From: Xenophilus aerolatus
GTDB lineage: Bacteria > Pseudomonadota > Gammaproteobacteria > Burkholderiales > Burkholderiaceae_C
DNA: 64,000 bases
Assembly: GCA_029968055.1 (NCBI GenBank)
Contig: JASCNX010000001.1
Coordinates: 558,001 to 622,000, forward strand
Direction: 5' to 3'
Both the position numbers and the translations under genes were made by a program. The notes beneath the pieces are model-generated. The model had not been told where the DNA came from and did no database searches. It saw only the letters and a list, made by a program, of their open reading frames with translations. Of this stretch, positions 21,632-30,208 are shown in pieces; the stretch's first letter is position 1, and each line of letters opens with the position of its first letter.

Positions 21632-21680
21632 TTGGCTCCCCGACCTGGGCTCGAACCAGGGACCTACGGATTAACAGTCT
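21632..21680. repeat. attL: 49-bp copy of tRNA-Asn 3' end
   Basis: Exactly the same 49 bases as 48174-48222, covering the anticodon arm, variable region, T arm, acceptor 3' strand and CCA of tRNA-Asn plus two flanking T. After 21680 the sequences diverge (TGTTTTT here versus CGGCGC in the tRNA), marking the island border. Confidence 0.93.
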
Positions 21681-21789
21681 GTTTTTGGCCTGAAATCAAG
21701 GTGCCTCAGTTGGCATATCTGTCCCGAGGAACAACGTAAGTTATTGATTTATATAGATCAAATGAATGCGGGCTGTATCATGGCAGTCT

Positions 21790-21828
21790 CATTGCATCCA
21801 AGCTGTATCGTGACATGAATCATGACAA
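21790..21828. repeat. Left subterminal repeat (probable integrase arm site)
   Basis: Aligns with 48055-48094 in the same orientation (about 32 of 39 positions). The shared core is TATCGTGACATGAATCATGACAA here versus GATCGTGACATGGATCGTGACAA at the right end, compared in pieces. Iterated ATC(G/A)TG units also occur at 21772-21782. The integrase ATG lies inside it. Confidence 0.6.
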
Positions 21829-23257
21829 CAAAGGCGAAGTCAAGACGGCGTCGCCAAGTCTCCAACGGCGGGTCACCAAACCGCTGACCACCGCCAGCAT
21901 CGCCGCTCTGAAGACCGGCCAAGTGCTCGCCGATGGCGCCATCCGGCCCGGCGCCGGCAGCCTCAAAATCCGCAAGCGCCAGACTTCCACCGGCGTGGTC
22001 GTCGAATGGCTTTTCGAGTACCAGTACGACAAGAAGACTGTGCGCCAAAGCCTAGGCCGCTACGCCACTGCCGAAACCAGTGGCGCAGTGGGCCTGACGC
22101 TTGCCCAGGCCCGACACGAAGCTGGTCGCCTTCAAGCCATGGTCCGCGCGGGCCAGAGTCCGAAAGAAGTGCGGGAGCGCCAGCGCCAAGACGCTGTCGA
22201 TTTGCAGAAGAGCAAGGCCGAGGAAGCCGAGAAAGCGAAGACGCAGAGCTTTTCTGCGCTGCTAGCCGCCTACGTTGCCCATCTGCGGGCCAAAGGCAAG
22301 ACCGACTCGGCGTACGACGCCGAAAACATCTTTGCCAACCATATTGAGGAGCCGTTTCCAAAGCTCGCGGCCATGCCCGCGGCGCAGATCAAAGCCGAGG
22401 ACATCAAAACAATCCTCGCCCGCCTGGTCGGCCCGCATGTGGAGAAGAAGAAGGGGCGTACCGCCTTGAAGCTGCGTAGCTATGCCGCAGCTGCCTTCCG
22501 CTTGTTCATCGGTGCGAGGCTCGATCCGATGGCGCCGACCGCTGCTCATGATTTCGCTCTGACCTTCAACCCCGCAGCCGCGGTGCCGACCACACAGATG
22601 GCGACAGAGTTCAACCGTGCCGGTGACCGCAACCTCAAGGCCGACGAACTGCGGCTGTTCCTCGCCTACCTGTCCGCTCGCGACCAAGACCTGCCGAGCT
22701 TGGTGCTGTGGCTGCAGTTGGTCACAGGCGGCCAGCGCATCCAGCAGCTTTTGCGTCTGAACCACGGGGACATCAATGCTCAGACGATGGTGATCCGCGA
22801 CGGCAAGGGCAAGCGGTCGACGCCCCGCTTGCATCTGCTGCCCATGATCCCGGAAATCCAAGAAGTCGTGGACCGGCTTCAGCTGATCAACCCGCAGACG
22901 AAGGATCTGGGGCTCGACACCCCACTGTTCTCCAGCCGTGAATCTGTCGTCGCGCCCGAAACCATCTCAGGGGTCGTGCGCGAGATATCCGATGCCATCT
23001 CGCTGGCGCACCCGGACATCAAGCCGTTCCGGGCTGGCGACCTGCGCCGCACGGCCGAGACGATCATGGCCGACACGCTCCACATCAGCCAGGACGACCG
23101 CGCCCAGCTTCTGAGTCACGGCCTAGGCGGCGTCCAACGCAAGCACTACGACAAAGGCGAACATCGACAGGCCAAGCTCAACGCCCTGCGCCTGTGGAAT
23201 GACTTCATCGCCGACCTCTGCATGCGCGAAGCTGAGTCACCGCTGCTTGATCCCTGA
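21815..23257 (+). CDS. Tyrosine-type site-specific integrase
   Basis: 480 residues. The N-terminus resembles the DUF4102/P4-type arm-binding domain (LTTASIAALKTGQVLADGA). A SAM-like core-binding domain follows, then the catalytic domain: Arg308 in TGGQRIQQLL, Arg411 in GDLRRTAETI, His435 in LLSHGLGG and Tyr445 in QRKHYD. The usual HxxR box reads G408-DLR411, so the first His is missing. It lies beside attL and reads into the island, as expected for tRNA-integrating islands. No SD is evident before the ATG. It overlaps the convergent next gene by 21 bp. Confidence 0.93.
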   Translation: MNHDNKGEVKTASPSLQRRVTKPLTTASIAALKTGQVLADGAIRPGAGSLKIRKRQTSTGVVVEWLFEYQYDKKTVRQSLGRYATAETSGAVGLTLAQARHEAGRLQAMVRAGQSPKEVRERQRQDAVDLQKSKAEEAEKAKTQSFSALLAAYVAHLRAKGKTDSAYDAENIFANHIEEPFPKLAAMPAAQIKAEDIKTILARLVGPHVEKKKGRTALKLRSYAAAAFRLFIGARLDPMAPTAAHDFALTFNPAAAVPTTQMATEFNRAGDRNLKADELRLFLAYLSARDQDLPSLVLWLQLVTGGQRIQQLLRLNHGDINAQTMVIRDGKGKRSTPRLHLLPMIPEIQEVVDRLQLINPQTKDLGLDTPLFSSRESVVAPETISGVVREISDAISLAHPDIKPFRAGDLRRTAETIMADTLHISQDDRAQLLSHGLGGVQRKHYDKGEHRQAKLNALRLWNDFIADLCMREAESPLLDP

Positions 23258-24097
23258 CTTTGTCGTCGGCCTGCCTTTCCGCGCTTCGACAAACGAGGGC
23301 AGTGCCCGTACTACGGTGCTTTGGCTATAGCGGCCCGCCGTTGATTTGTACTTCTTGCGAAGAACTTTCGTCAGTTCGCCCAGGGTAAGAGCTGTCGTGA
23401 AGAAGTCGCCGGCCTTGCGAACTTCGTGCGGGAAGTCTTCTGCCGCCCTATGGATGCTGTCTCTGACTGCTGCTGCAGCACCCCTCCCGCATACCCGTTC
23501 GGCATCATGCACGGGTGCGCGGCTTCTGGACGCCGAAGGCTTTGGGAAGCATTCGAGCCTCCACTGGAAGTGATAGGGCCAACCGCCGTTGCCCGGCTTG
23601 AGCAGCATCTGCTCCATGGTGAGTCCGTGCGCAATGGACTTCGGGGCCGAAAGCTCCCATCGGCTACCGCCACTCCATCCGCCGCTGGCGCTTTGTTGCT
23701 GCATCAGCCAGACCTTCTTCTCTTTGAAAGCTTTCCAGCGCCATCTCGCGAAACTGGTCACTGCCTTCTCGCAAATGGGTATGTCAGCTTGTTGAAACAC
23801 GCGAATCCAGAGAACTGGCCATAGCTTTGAATCTGGTTCGACGAGCACCTCTTTCGTGGTGGCTCGCAGCCGAGTCAACTGGGTTTGCAACGCCGATGCA
23901 TCCATGCCTTCAGGCAAGTGAACGCCGGGGATGTCGCCCTGGCCGAGCTTCAGATACGACGTCACCGCTTCTTTGAGCGCACGCTGCCGGTCCGTGCCAA
24001 CGCCCTTCAGCAACAGGTAGAGGACGGCTTGGCGCTGATTCCACTCTGATTCCCAGATCTTCGGGGTCTTCGACCGCTGCTTCTTCTTGGTTGCCAT
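23237..24097 (-). CDS. Island protein of unknown function, 286 aa
   Basis: The ATG at 24097 has GGAGG 10 bp upstream and was preferred to an ATG at 24118. The sequence is basic and Trp-rich (IWESEWNQRQAVLYLLLKGV; SFARWRWKAFKEKKVWLM), with no signal or membrane segment. The C-terminal 60 residues (LTLGELTKVLRKKYKSTAGR) look like a small HTH. It is convergent with the integrase and divergent from the AlpA-like gene, so it could be a regulator or recombination accessory factor. No family was recognised. Confidence 0.6.
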   Translation of the reverse strand: MATKKKQRSKTPKIWESEWNQRQAVLYLLLKGVGTDRQRALKEAVTSYLKLGQGDIPGVHLPEGMDASALQTQLTRLRATTKEVLVEPDSKLWPVLWIRVFQQADIPICEKAVTSFARWRWKAFKEKKVWLMQQQSASGGWSGGSRWELSAPKSIAHGLTMEQMLLKPGNGGWPYHFQWRLECFPKPSASRSRAPVHDAERVCGRGAAAAVRDSIHRAAEDFPHEVRKAGDFFTTALTLGELTKVLRKKYKSTAGRYSQSTVVRALPSFVEARKGRPTTKSGIKQR

Positions 24098-24204
24098 AGT
24101 ACCTGTACCTCCGTTCATACCTCTTGATTTTAGTTTCGGACGAAGCGGCCTCTATCGTTGTGGTTGAGGCGACTTGACCTCTAACTTGATTGAAAGGAAT
24201 CGTG

Positions 24205-24843
24205 ATGAAGCTGAAAGTGAGCAAACAACCACTCACGGCGGTCGCAGCTGTTTGGCGGGGCAATGACCCCGAGACGGGCTGGCCCAGGATCCGGTACGCG
24301 GGGCAGCCGTTCTACGGCTTCGGCACCATGACGGAAGCCGCTGATGCCGATGCCGCCAACGTTGTGCCGTTAAAGGTACCGGCAGCTGGCCTCATGGTGC
24401 GCTGCGCGACCACTGGCCGCATGATGCTGTTCGTCGGAGCGTTGTTACCGGCAAGTCGCGCCGTCGCATGGGCCGTGCTGCGTCAAATTGGGCAGGTTGC
24501 GCCGTCGAGCAGCCAGGCTCCAACGCCAGTTCCTGTAACGCCAGTGCCGGCGCTCAACGACGCACGACGTCGCCAGTTGGACTGGTTCGGCAAAGAGATG
24601 GTGCGGGTGCGGGCACTGCAAGCCGCTGGGATGGACCCGAGAGTGGGTCTGCGCTTCATGGTCAGCTATGTCGGCGAAAGCCGTGCCTCACTCCAGCGCA
24701 AGTTCGGCAAGGAGCTGCCCGTGCCGTCCAAGCGCGGGGGCCGCAACTTCTGGCCCCTGTCTCAGATAGACGCCTACGCAGCTGGCAAAAGCTCTGTGCT
24801 GAGCGGCCCGACTCAAGATGTCGCCGAGGAGGTGCCAGCATGA
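24205..24843 (+). CDS. Protein with C-terminal AlpA/MerR-like HTH
   Basis: 212 residues; AAGGA lies 6 bp before the ATG. The N-terminal half is a compact domain of unknown type. The last 60 residues (GESRASLQRKFGKELPVPSK, then GGRNFWPLSQIDAYAAGK) match the pattern of AlpA/excisionase-like winged HTH proteins, including the conserved GGR..W...D...Y. Such proteins control excision or cargo in P4-like islands. Its stop overlaps the start of the next gene (ATGA). Confidence 0.6.
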   Translation: MKLKVSKQPLTAVAAVWRGNDPETGWPRIRYAGQPFYGFGTMTEAADADAANVVPLKVPAAGLMVRCATTGRMMLFVGALLPASRAVAWAVLRQIGQVAPSSSQAPTPVPVTPVPALNDARRRQLDWFGKEMVRVRALQAAGMDPRVGLRFMVSYVGESRASLQRKFGKELPVPSKRGGRNFWPLSQIDAYAAGKSSVLSGPTQDVAEEVPA

Positions 24844-25700
24844 AAAGGGGAGTACCAAAGATCGCTTCGGTTCCTACCGCTGCGGAGGGTCTGATCATCG
24901 TGCGCACACCCAGCGACGTGGAGCCACTGGTGAGCATGATCATGCTCGACCAGATTGCTGGGGCACGTGGCGATCTGGGCATCCAGATGCCGAAGATCGA
25001 CCGTGTGAGGTTCTTAGTCGGTGGTAGCCAAGCTGTGGTGTCACGCACTAAGCAGACAGTACTGCAGAGCATCGGGCACACCGATCGGTTGGAGTTCGTC
25101 GGCCTGCCTGAAGGCATCGGCACTGAACCGATTGCCCTGGAGCTACTGCCCGCCTGGTTGCCGAACCTGGAGGAAGTGAAGACCGCCCGCTGGTGGGTCG
25201 TTCGGCATGCCCTCTGCGGAGCCCCCACGCTGAATCTGTTCAAGGCTCTGGAGCGCATGCGCGCCAAGTTGCAGAAGGCGAAGTCACGTGGGCTAGTCAT
25301 TCTGTCCACGGACGATGCGACGGACTGCAGCGGCCTCCAGTCGATGGCGGATGAGTATCTAACTGCCGAGGCGTGTGAGGACGGGCTCCGCGGGCGCTGT
25401 ATCTCGTTCGAGAGCGCGGCGGCCGGCCCATTCACGCCGTTCACATCCGCCAAGGTCATGTGCTCGGTTCTGGGTACGGCAACTGGGCTGCGCTTCATGT
25501 TCGAGCCGTTCATTTCTTCGGAGTTGGACGTTCGCGTGATGGCACGGCTGCGCGGTGCTGGACGCACGTATGAGGCAGTCGGCAAGATCGTGAGCATGGA
25601 CAAGTCAACGGTCTTGCGCCGGTTGCGTGGGGTCCGCATCCCCTCGGGTGCGGAGAACTCGGCCTGGCTCGAAGCGGTGAAAGATCACTATGGCAGCTAG
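24840..25700 (+). CDS. Unknown protein with C-terminal HTH
   Basis: 286 residues, ATG at 24840 behind GAGGAGG and overlapping the previous stop, hence coupled translation. The N-terminal 200 residues have alternating strands and helices (GLIIVRTPSDVEPLVSMIM; SRGLVILSTDDATDCSG) but no clear Walker A. The C-terminus (YEAVGKIVSMDKSTVLRRLR) reads as a recogniser helix-turn-helix. Its position before the repeat-rich region and rep suggests replication or copy control. No family was recognised. Confidence 0.6.
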   Translation: MKRGVPKIASVPTAAEGLIIVRTPSDVEPLVSMIMLDQIAGARGDLGIQMPKIDRVRFLVGGSQAVVSRTKQTVLQSIGHTDRLEFVGLPEGIGTEPIALELLPAWLPNLEEVKTARWWVVRHALCGAPTLNLFKALERMRAKLQKAKSRGLVILSTDDATDCSGLQSMADEYLTAEACEDGLRGRCISFESAAAGPFTPFTSAKVMCSVLGTATGLRFMFEPFISSELDVRVMARLRGAGRTYEAVGKIVSMDKSTVLRRLRGVRIPSGAENSAWLEAVKDHYGS

Positions 25701-26348
25701 AACTAGGAGCTTTCGCATGCAAAGCGGCGTGATACCGATTGAGGCGGTTCGGCCACCAACGGCGTTGCAACCGGCGTTGCAATCGGCGCAACATGTGCAA
25801 CGGGCTGCGGCACTCTGTGCCGGGCCGCTCAGTGTGAATGCGCGGTGGACCGGCGGGGACGTGTGTTCCAGCCGGTCGGTCGATGGCTCTAATCAGTATG
25901 TAAATAGATGGTGGATGATCAACATACATCTACCGGTCCACATAGACCATCACCATCTACTACCTACCGGTGATGAATCTGATGACCAACAGCATGCACA
26001 GACAGTAGAGTGCAGCGACCTCGGCGCTCACTGCATGCGTCAGATGCAGGGCATCGTCGAGCTGCATCACAGCGCCGAGTTGCACTCAGCGCCATCTTCT
26101 TGCCGGCCGCCTCGGTTGCCGGTTTCTCAGTGATCGATCGCACTCAGCGACCGTGTAAATAACTTCGCATCGCCAGCCGCATCGGCGCCGCGAGCCCATC
26201 CCGCATTTCTCGTCTCTGACCTGGACCGGTCACGGTCAACGTCATTGGTGGAGCTTTGCCGTGGGCGCGGCTGCGTAGCGCGCGGTGCTTCATCGGCAGC
26301 CCATTCCGCGACGGCGGTCTGCCGCACTTCATTGAACCTGTTCTTGGT
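25701..26348. other. 648-bp repeat-rich non-coding region, putative replication origin or control locus
   Basis: No convincing gene. A tandem CGGCGTTGCAA occurs at about 25760-25782 with an inverted GTTGCAAT/GCGCAAC next to it. The AT-richer stretch 25895-25985 contains TAGATGGTG/CACCATCTA as an inverted pair and two CTACCGGT units. It lies directly upstream of the putative rep gene, so iteron-type origin function is plausible but unproven. A 147-codon open frame across it has no protein-like composition. Confidence 0.5.
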
Positions 26349-27440
26349 ATGAAACTCAAACCCACCGTTCACCAGCCCGTGGTGGACAAGATTGCCTATC
26401 TCCTGGCCTGGGGCATGGACCCTGAAGACGACGTCGAGCAGTTGTTGTCCGACGTCGGCGAGCGGCTCAAGTCGGCGATTGCGCACGACCGCTGCAAGAA
26501 AGCCTACGTCAAGGGCCAGCGGTACAAGCTCAATTTCTGGGTCAAGCTCAATGGCGACAAGAATGATGCGCTGGTGCAGATCGGTCCGCTCCAAGACCGC
26601 CAGAAGGGCGGCATGCGCGTTGCCGTCAACCCCCGCAAGCTCGGCAACGGCGATGTTGAGCTGCTGCACCGCACGTTGCGCCGAATCGTCGGCCGCAGTT
26701 ACTACAACCGCTTGATGCAAGCGCCATTGCTCAATGTGCTGCACATTGCTGTCGACATCGAGAACCTGAACCTGTCCCGCACGATCGTTCGCTACAAGCA
26801 CGGCCATCGCATGACCGTGGTGTCTAAGGTCGTCAACCAGAAGTCTGCGTTGGTAGAAACCATGAACTTCGGCAGCGTCCCGTCCGACTACCAAACCGCC
26901 GTCTACGACAAGCGGACCGAGCGCCTACACCAGCTGGCGAAGAGCATGCTGCGCGATCGCGAAGCCGGCGCTCCCCTGAAAGCCAACAAGGTCAAGCAGC
27001 TCAGGGTTTTGCGCGGCGAGCCGCTGATGGTCCGTGTCGAGGTCAGGGGCCGCAAGCTGCACGGTATGCCGCTGCACAAACTGGACGGCCTCACGAACTT
27101 CTTCGGACGCTTCGAGTTCGTGGCGCTCGGCGGTGATCCGGCAAAGGCGCCGACGCTGACTCTGCAGGCGTTCATCTCGATGGTCTACCAGCTGGGGCTC
27201 AGGCCGGCGTTGGCCGCGTTCAAGAACACGCAGGGCGCGCGTGCGGTGCACAAGTTCTGGCACGACCGGCAGTGCGGCTGGTGGCAACCCGACGAGCTGT
27301 GGTCGCATGTGCCCGATGCGGTTCGCGCCACGCGTCTGTTCCCGCCAGCGGCGTTCGAGGTCGATGAGCGCGCTGATGACGGCCAGCCGGCCAACGAAGA
27401 AGAGGAGCGCGTGGCCCCGGTCTGCCGTCGGCGCCGTTGA
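26349..27440 (+). CDS. Putative replication initiation protein (Rep_trans/phage gpII-like)
   Basis: 363 residues from the ATG at 26349. The segment ETMNFGSVPSDYQTAVYDKR resembles the GSRxS...RxYDK signature of rolling-circle initiators (PF02486/PF05144 type), and LLNVLHIAVDIENLNLSRT before it fits the preceding metal-site strand region. The basic, strand-rich composition and lack of membrane segments agree. The catalytic tyrosine cannot be fixed by eye. A TTG-initiated extension to 26256 is less likely. With the upstream repeats it suggests the excised element can replicate. Confidence 0.55.
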   Translation: MKLKPTVHQPVVDKIAYLLAWGMDPEDDVEQLLSDVGERLKSAIAHDRCKKAYVKGQRYKLNFWVKLNGDKNDALVQIGPLQDRQKGGMRVAVNPRKLGNGDVELLHRTLRRIVGRSYYNRLMQAPLLNVLHIAVDIENLNLSRTIVRYKHGHRMTVVSKVVNQKSALVETMNFGSVPSDYQTAVYDKRTERLHQLAKSMLRDREAGAPLKANKVKQLRVLRGEPLMVRVEVRGRKLHGMPLHKLDGLTNFFGRFEFVALGGDPAKAPTLTLQAFISMVYQLGLRPALAAFKNTQGARAVHKFWHDRQCGWWQPDELWSHVPDAVRATRLFPPAAFEVDERADDGQPANEEEERVAPVCRRRR

Positions 27441-27658
27441 TTGGACGCAGCAACCCCCGGCAGCTTCGCCCGCATGCTGACCGGTGGTGGCTGTTCACTC
27501 GGCTCGATGGTCGATCCCAGGCAGCAAGCGTGCACCGCGGCTTGCGTGTCGGTCTGTAGACGGCGCCGGCGCAAAAAAGCGAGCGCCCGGCGCCCGACGA
27601 ACGTGCTGACCGGAGCGCCCACGAAGGCAACTGCAGGCATGCAGTCTAACCGCAAACA

Positions 27659-27674
27659 CTGTATAAAACGACAG
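27659..27674. promoter_or_regulatory. LexA (SOS) box
   Basis: CTGT-ATAAAACG-ACAG is a perfect match to the CTGT-N8-ACAG LexA consensus used in beta- and gammaproteobacteria. It contains a TATAAA -10-like hexamer and ends 1 bp before the ATG at 27676, so LexA would block a promoter giving a nearly leaderless transcript. Confidence 0.65.
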
Positions 27675-27675
27675 T

Positions 27676-28017
27676 ATGCAAGTGCGGATGCGGCGAAGGT
27701 TCAATGGTGGCGTGGAACTGACCGACAGCCAGTTCTGCACGCAACCATGGGTGTACGGGACGTTGATCCTGGGCCGGGATGCTCTGTACATCAAGGACGG
27801 ACCGCTCAACGGCAATCCGCGACCCTACGGCGAGCTCTACCGTCCAAGCCTGAAGGCCGTGGCGATGGGCACGATCAGCTTCTCCGGAATCGAGCCATGC
27901 GGAAAGATCTGGGCGGCTCAGGTCCGGTACTGCGAAACGTACAACACAACGACACCGCTCGGCGCGTCAAAGAAGCCGGATGGAACGCTCGATGAGCGGA
28001 GGCGTGGTTCGCTGTAG
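27676..28017 (+). CDS. Small hypothetical protein behind a LexA box, 113 aa
   Basis: The ATG follows the LexA box by one base. It is compact and mixed alpha/beta in appearance (QPWVYGTLILGRDALYIKDG; VAMGTISFSGIEPCGKIW), with no signal or membrane helix. The C-terminus TTTPLGASKKPDGTLDERRR resembles a short stretch at about 30585-30660 (TPVGIGALKKADGTLD), suggesting a repeated family. An SOS-induced role in excision or replication is suggested only by the operator. Confidence 0.5.
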   Translation: MQVRMRRRFNGGVELTDSQFCTQPWVYGTLILGRDALYIKDGPLNGNPRPYGELYRPSLKAVAMGTISFSGIEPCGKIWAAQVRYCETYNTTTPLGASKKPDGTLDERRRGSL

Positions 28018-28213
28018 TCGACTAAGGCTTCCGTGGAAAGACCAAGCCGCTAGGTGTACAAATCCACTGAGGGAGGGTGAAGCCGGCTCAGCTGGCCACG
28101 TCCCGAGTGTGGCAGCATCCGGCCTGCAGACGACACCCTAGGACGACAGCTTCCGGGCTCGGTCGGCGAGCACCAATAATCAAGCCTTGTATCAATGGAC
28201 ACAGAGGGGCCAG

Positions 28214-29911
28214 ATGAAACTAGAAGAACTGCTGGGGGACAAGAACCGTAGTGAGGAAAAGGATGCTGTCCGCGAGTTCAGCACGTATTTGAAGGATGAC
28301 CTTGGCTACCCCGCTAGTTCTATTCGGGCGGAAGTTTTCGTAGCGCCTGGTGCGGTAGCGGACCTTGCGGTTCTAGACCCAGCCACTTCTGCAATTCGGG
28401 CTCTAGTCGAGTTCAAGCGGGAGGTCGGGCAAAATGATCAAAGCCTTGAGCGAGGCATTCGGACAATTGAGCGGTACCTAAAGTCCCTCCCGCCAATCAA
28501 TCAAGTACGCGCCTTTGTTGTTCTCTACGGTAGAGAACGCCAAAGAATTTACGAAGTTAGGGCGACTGCGACAAAACTCGATGCGGACGAAATCGCCAGC
28601 TTTCCGCGTTGGAAACGGCTGCGCGTCGAGGAAGGGAGTTCCTCCCAGACGTTCGCTAAGTTTGTGAGGTTTACTGGGGCTTTGGCTGAGGAGAGGCGGC
28701 TTCTCGACCGTATCCTCACCGAGTCTCGTAAGCACCTAGTTTCGTTGCTTGACGCGTCCACCGATGAACTGTCAGAGTCAGTGCTCTCGGAAGTCATTTC
28801 GCAGATAGATCTCCGCTTTTCAGACATTGCGTCGGTCGACGATGTGAAGCAGGAGGCAGAATTTCTTCAGTCCGTCCTGACTTTCTGCGACTTTCTTGAC
28901 AGCTCACGCGTCCGCCTCGATGCATTTGGGGGAACTGAGGAAAGTGTCGGAGTTGAGTTGGAGAGCGCGTTCACTAATTTGGCGCAGGAACTACGAGGTG
29001 TTTTAGCCCGGCAGGAGATTCAGCGACTTCTTGCGTCATACAGACAAAGCGCGGAAGGGAGCATCCCACCTTCTCAACCGAAAGCGCGGCTCGACATCTT
29101 GATCGTCACCGCGATGGACGACCCCGAATACCGCGAAGTGCTCAAGATCCTCAGGGATCCCAAGAACGTGACGCCCTTTATGAACGCGAACCACGCGGTT
29201 TGCTTTGAAGGCGAGCTTGTTGGCGGCTCTGCGTCTGTCGTCGCCGCCACGCAAAATGACATGGGAATGGCCAATGCCGCTGTGCTGACCACGAAGCTCG
29301 TAAACCACTACCGTCCTTATCTGGTAGTGATGCTGGGGATCTCTGCCGGAGTCGATCCCAAAAACCAGGCGGTAGGTGACGTCATTGTGCCGACTCACAC
29401 TTTCGATCTCGCACTGGGGAAACTAGAACGAGAAGGCAAGTGGTCCGTTTTTAAGCCGAAAACCTACCAAAAAGACGTGCGGGACCACTTCCCCTACTTC
29501 GCGCAACTTTTGGTGGCCAAGGATGATTTGGTTCTTCGTGAAGCCATCCAAGAAAGTTGGAACGTGAACAATCCAGCAAACAAGCTGAAATCGCCCCCTC
29601 GCATTCAACTCGGTGCCTTTGGGTCAGGGGGCACAGTGATTGCCGACCCAGAAGAGGTGAAGATTTATAAGTCCACAAACACCGCGATCATTGGTTTCGA
29701 TATGGAGGCGCACGCCGTTGTCGTTGGGGCCGTTGAATCAGGCGTCAGTGAACGGGTGCAAGTCCTTGTGGCGAAGAGCATCTGCGACTTCGCGGGCAAG
29801 GACAAGAAAGTGAAGAAAGACGTGAAGCAACAACTTGCCGCTTTCACAAGTGCGCAGTTTTTTAGGTTGTTCTATTTAAAATACGTCTCAAATAGCCTTA
29901 AGAGAAACTAG
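28214..29911 (+). CDS. PD-(D/E)XK nuclease-like domain fused to nucleoside phosphorylase (PNP/MTAN), candidate defence effector
   Basis: 565 residues, ATG at 28214 behind AGAGGGG. Residues 1-120 look like a restriction-endonuclease (HsdR-N-like) fold: Glu40, Asp50 in VADLAVLDP, and Glu66-x-Lys68 in LVEFKRE. A helical middle (about 130-285) follows. From about 292 the PNP/MTAN fold begins (LDILIVTAMDD), with GISAG near 374, GFDMEAHAVVVGA near 495 and KSICDFAGKDKK near 521, all core motifs. PNP-type domains act as nucleotide-degrading effectors in CBASS, Detocs and related systems. The codon use is lower in GC than neighbours. Single-gene sensor–effector architecture is inferred; activity is untested. 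Confidence 0.8.
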   Translation: MKLEELLGDKNRSEEKDAVREFSTYLKDDLGYPASSIRAEVFVAPGAVADLAVLDPATSAIRALVEFKREVGQNDQSLERGIRTIERYLKSLPPINQVRAFVVLYGRERQRIYEVRATATKLDADEIASFPRWKRLRVEEGSSSQTFAKFVRFTGALAEERRLLDRILTESRKHLVSLLDASTDELSESVLSEVISQIDLRFSDIASVDDVKQEAEFLQSVLTFCDFLDSSRVRLDAFGGTEESVGVELESAFTNLAQELRGVLARQEIQRLLASYRQSAEGSIPPSQPKARLDILIVTAMDDPEYREVLKILRDPKNVTPFMNANHAVCFEGELVGGSASVVAATQNDMGMANAAVLTTKLVNHYRPYLVVMLGISAGVDPKNQAVGDVIVPTHTFDLALGKLEREGKWSVFKPKTYQKDVRDHFPYFAQLLVAKDDLVLREAIQESWNVNNPANKLKSPPRIQLGAFGSGGTVIADPEEVKIYKSTNTAIIGFDMEAHAVVVGAVESGVSERVQVLVAKSICDFAGKDKKVKKDVKQQLAAFTSAQFFRLFYLKYVSNSLKRN

Positions 29912-29966
29912 CCCCTCTGCAAGTTCAAGTGAGCAGTGTGGGCTTCTTTCGGTTCGCCGGTGCGGA

Positions 29967-30120
29967 TCATTCCTTTTTGAGTGACTGCCTCAGAGCATCG
30001 AACTTTGCCTCGCAAAGATCGCGACGAGCATAAACGGCTCCTGCCCTCTGGCGATTTCAAAGCCGCAAAAAAGCCATTGAACGTCGGAGCTCAGCAAGCT
30101 GCTACGGTCGGAGTCGCCCG
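29967..30120 (-). pseudogene. Frameshifted C-terminal gene remnant
   Basis: One frame reads RSSLLSSDVQWLFCGFEIAR followed by GQEP; the next frame continues YARRDLCEAKFDALRQSLKK and ends at the stop 29967. Joined by a one-base correction they give a single protein-like tail. No start or upstream domain remains. The family was not identified. Confidence 0.4.
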
Positions 30121-30208
30121 GCCCCTGGGCGCCAAGTGGCGTTCCCAGTAACGGTCCACTCGAGCGATCGGTTCAGCAGCGGCGCTGCCTGCGACGCAGT
30201 ACAAGCTT

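Noticed and set aside
25690-26133. 147-codon plus-strand frame in the gap upstream of rep
   Set aside because: His/Ser-rich, includes the direct and inverted repeats, no SD; better read as a non-coding control region.
26127-26894. 255-codon minus-strand frame opposite the putative rep gene
   Set aside because: Shadow of the high-GC rep coding frame; the rep frame has recognisable motifs and this one does not.
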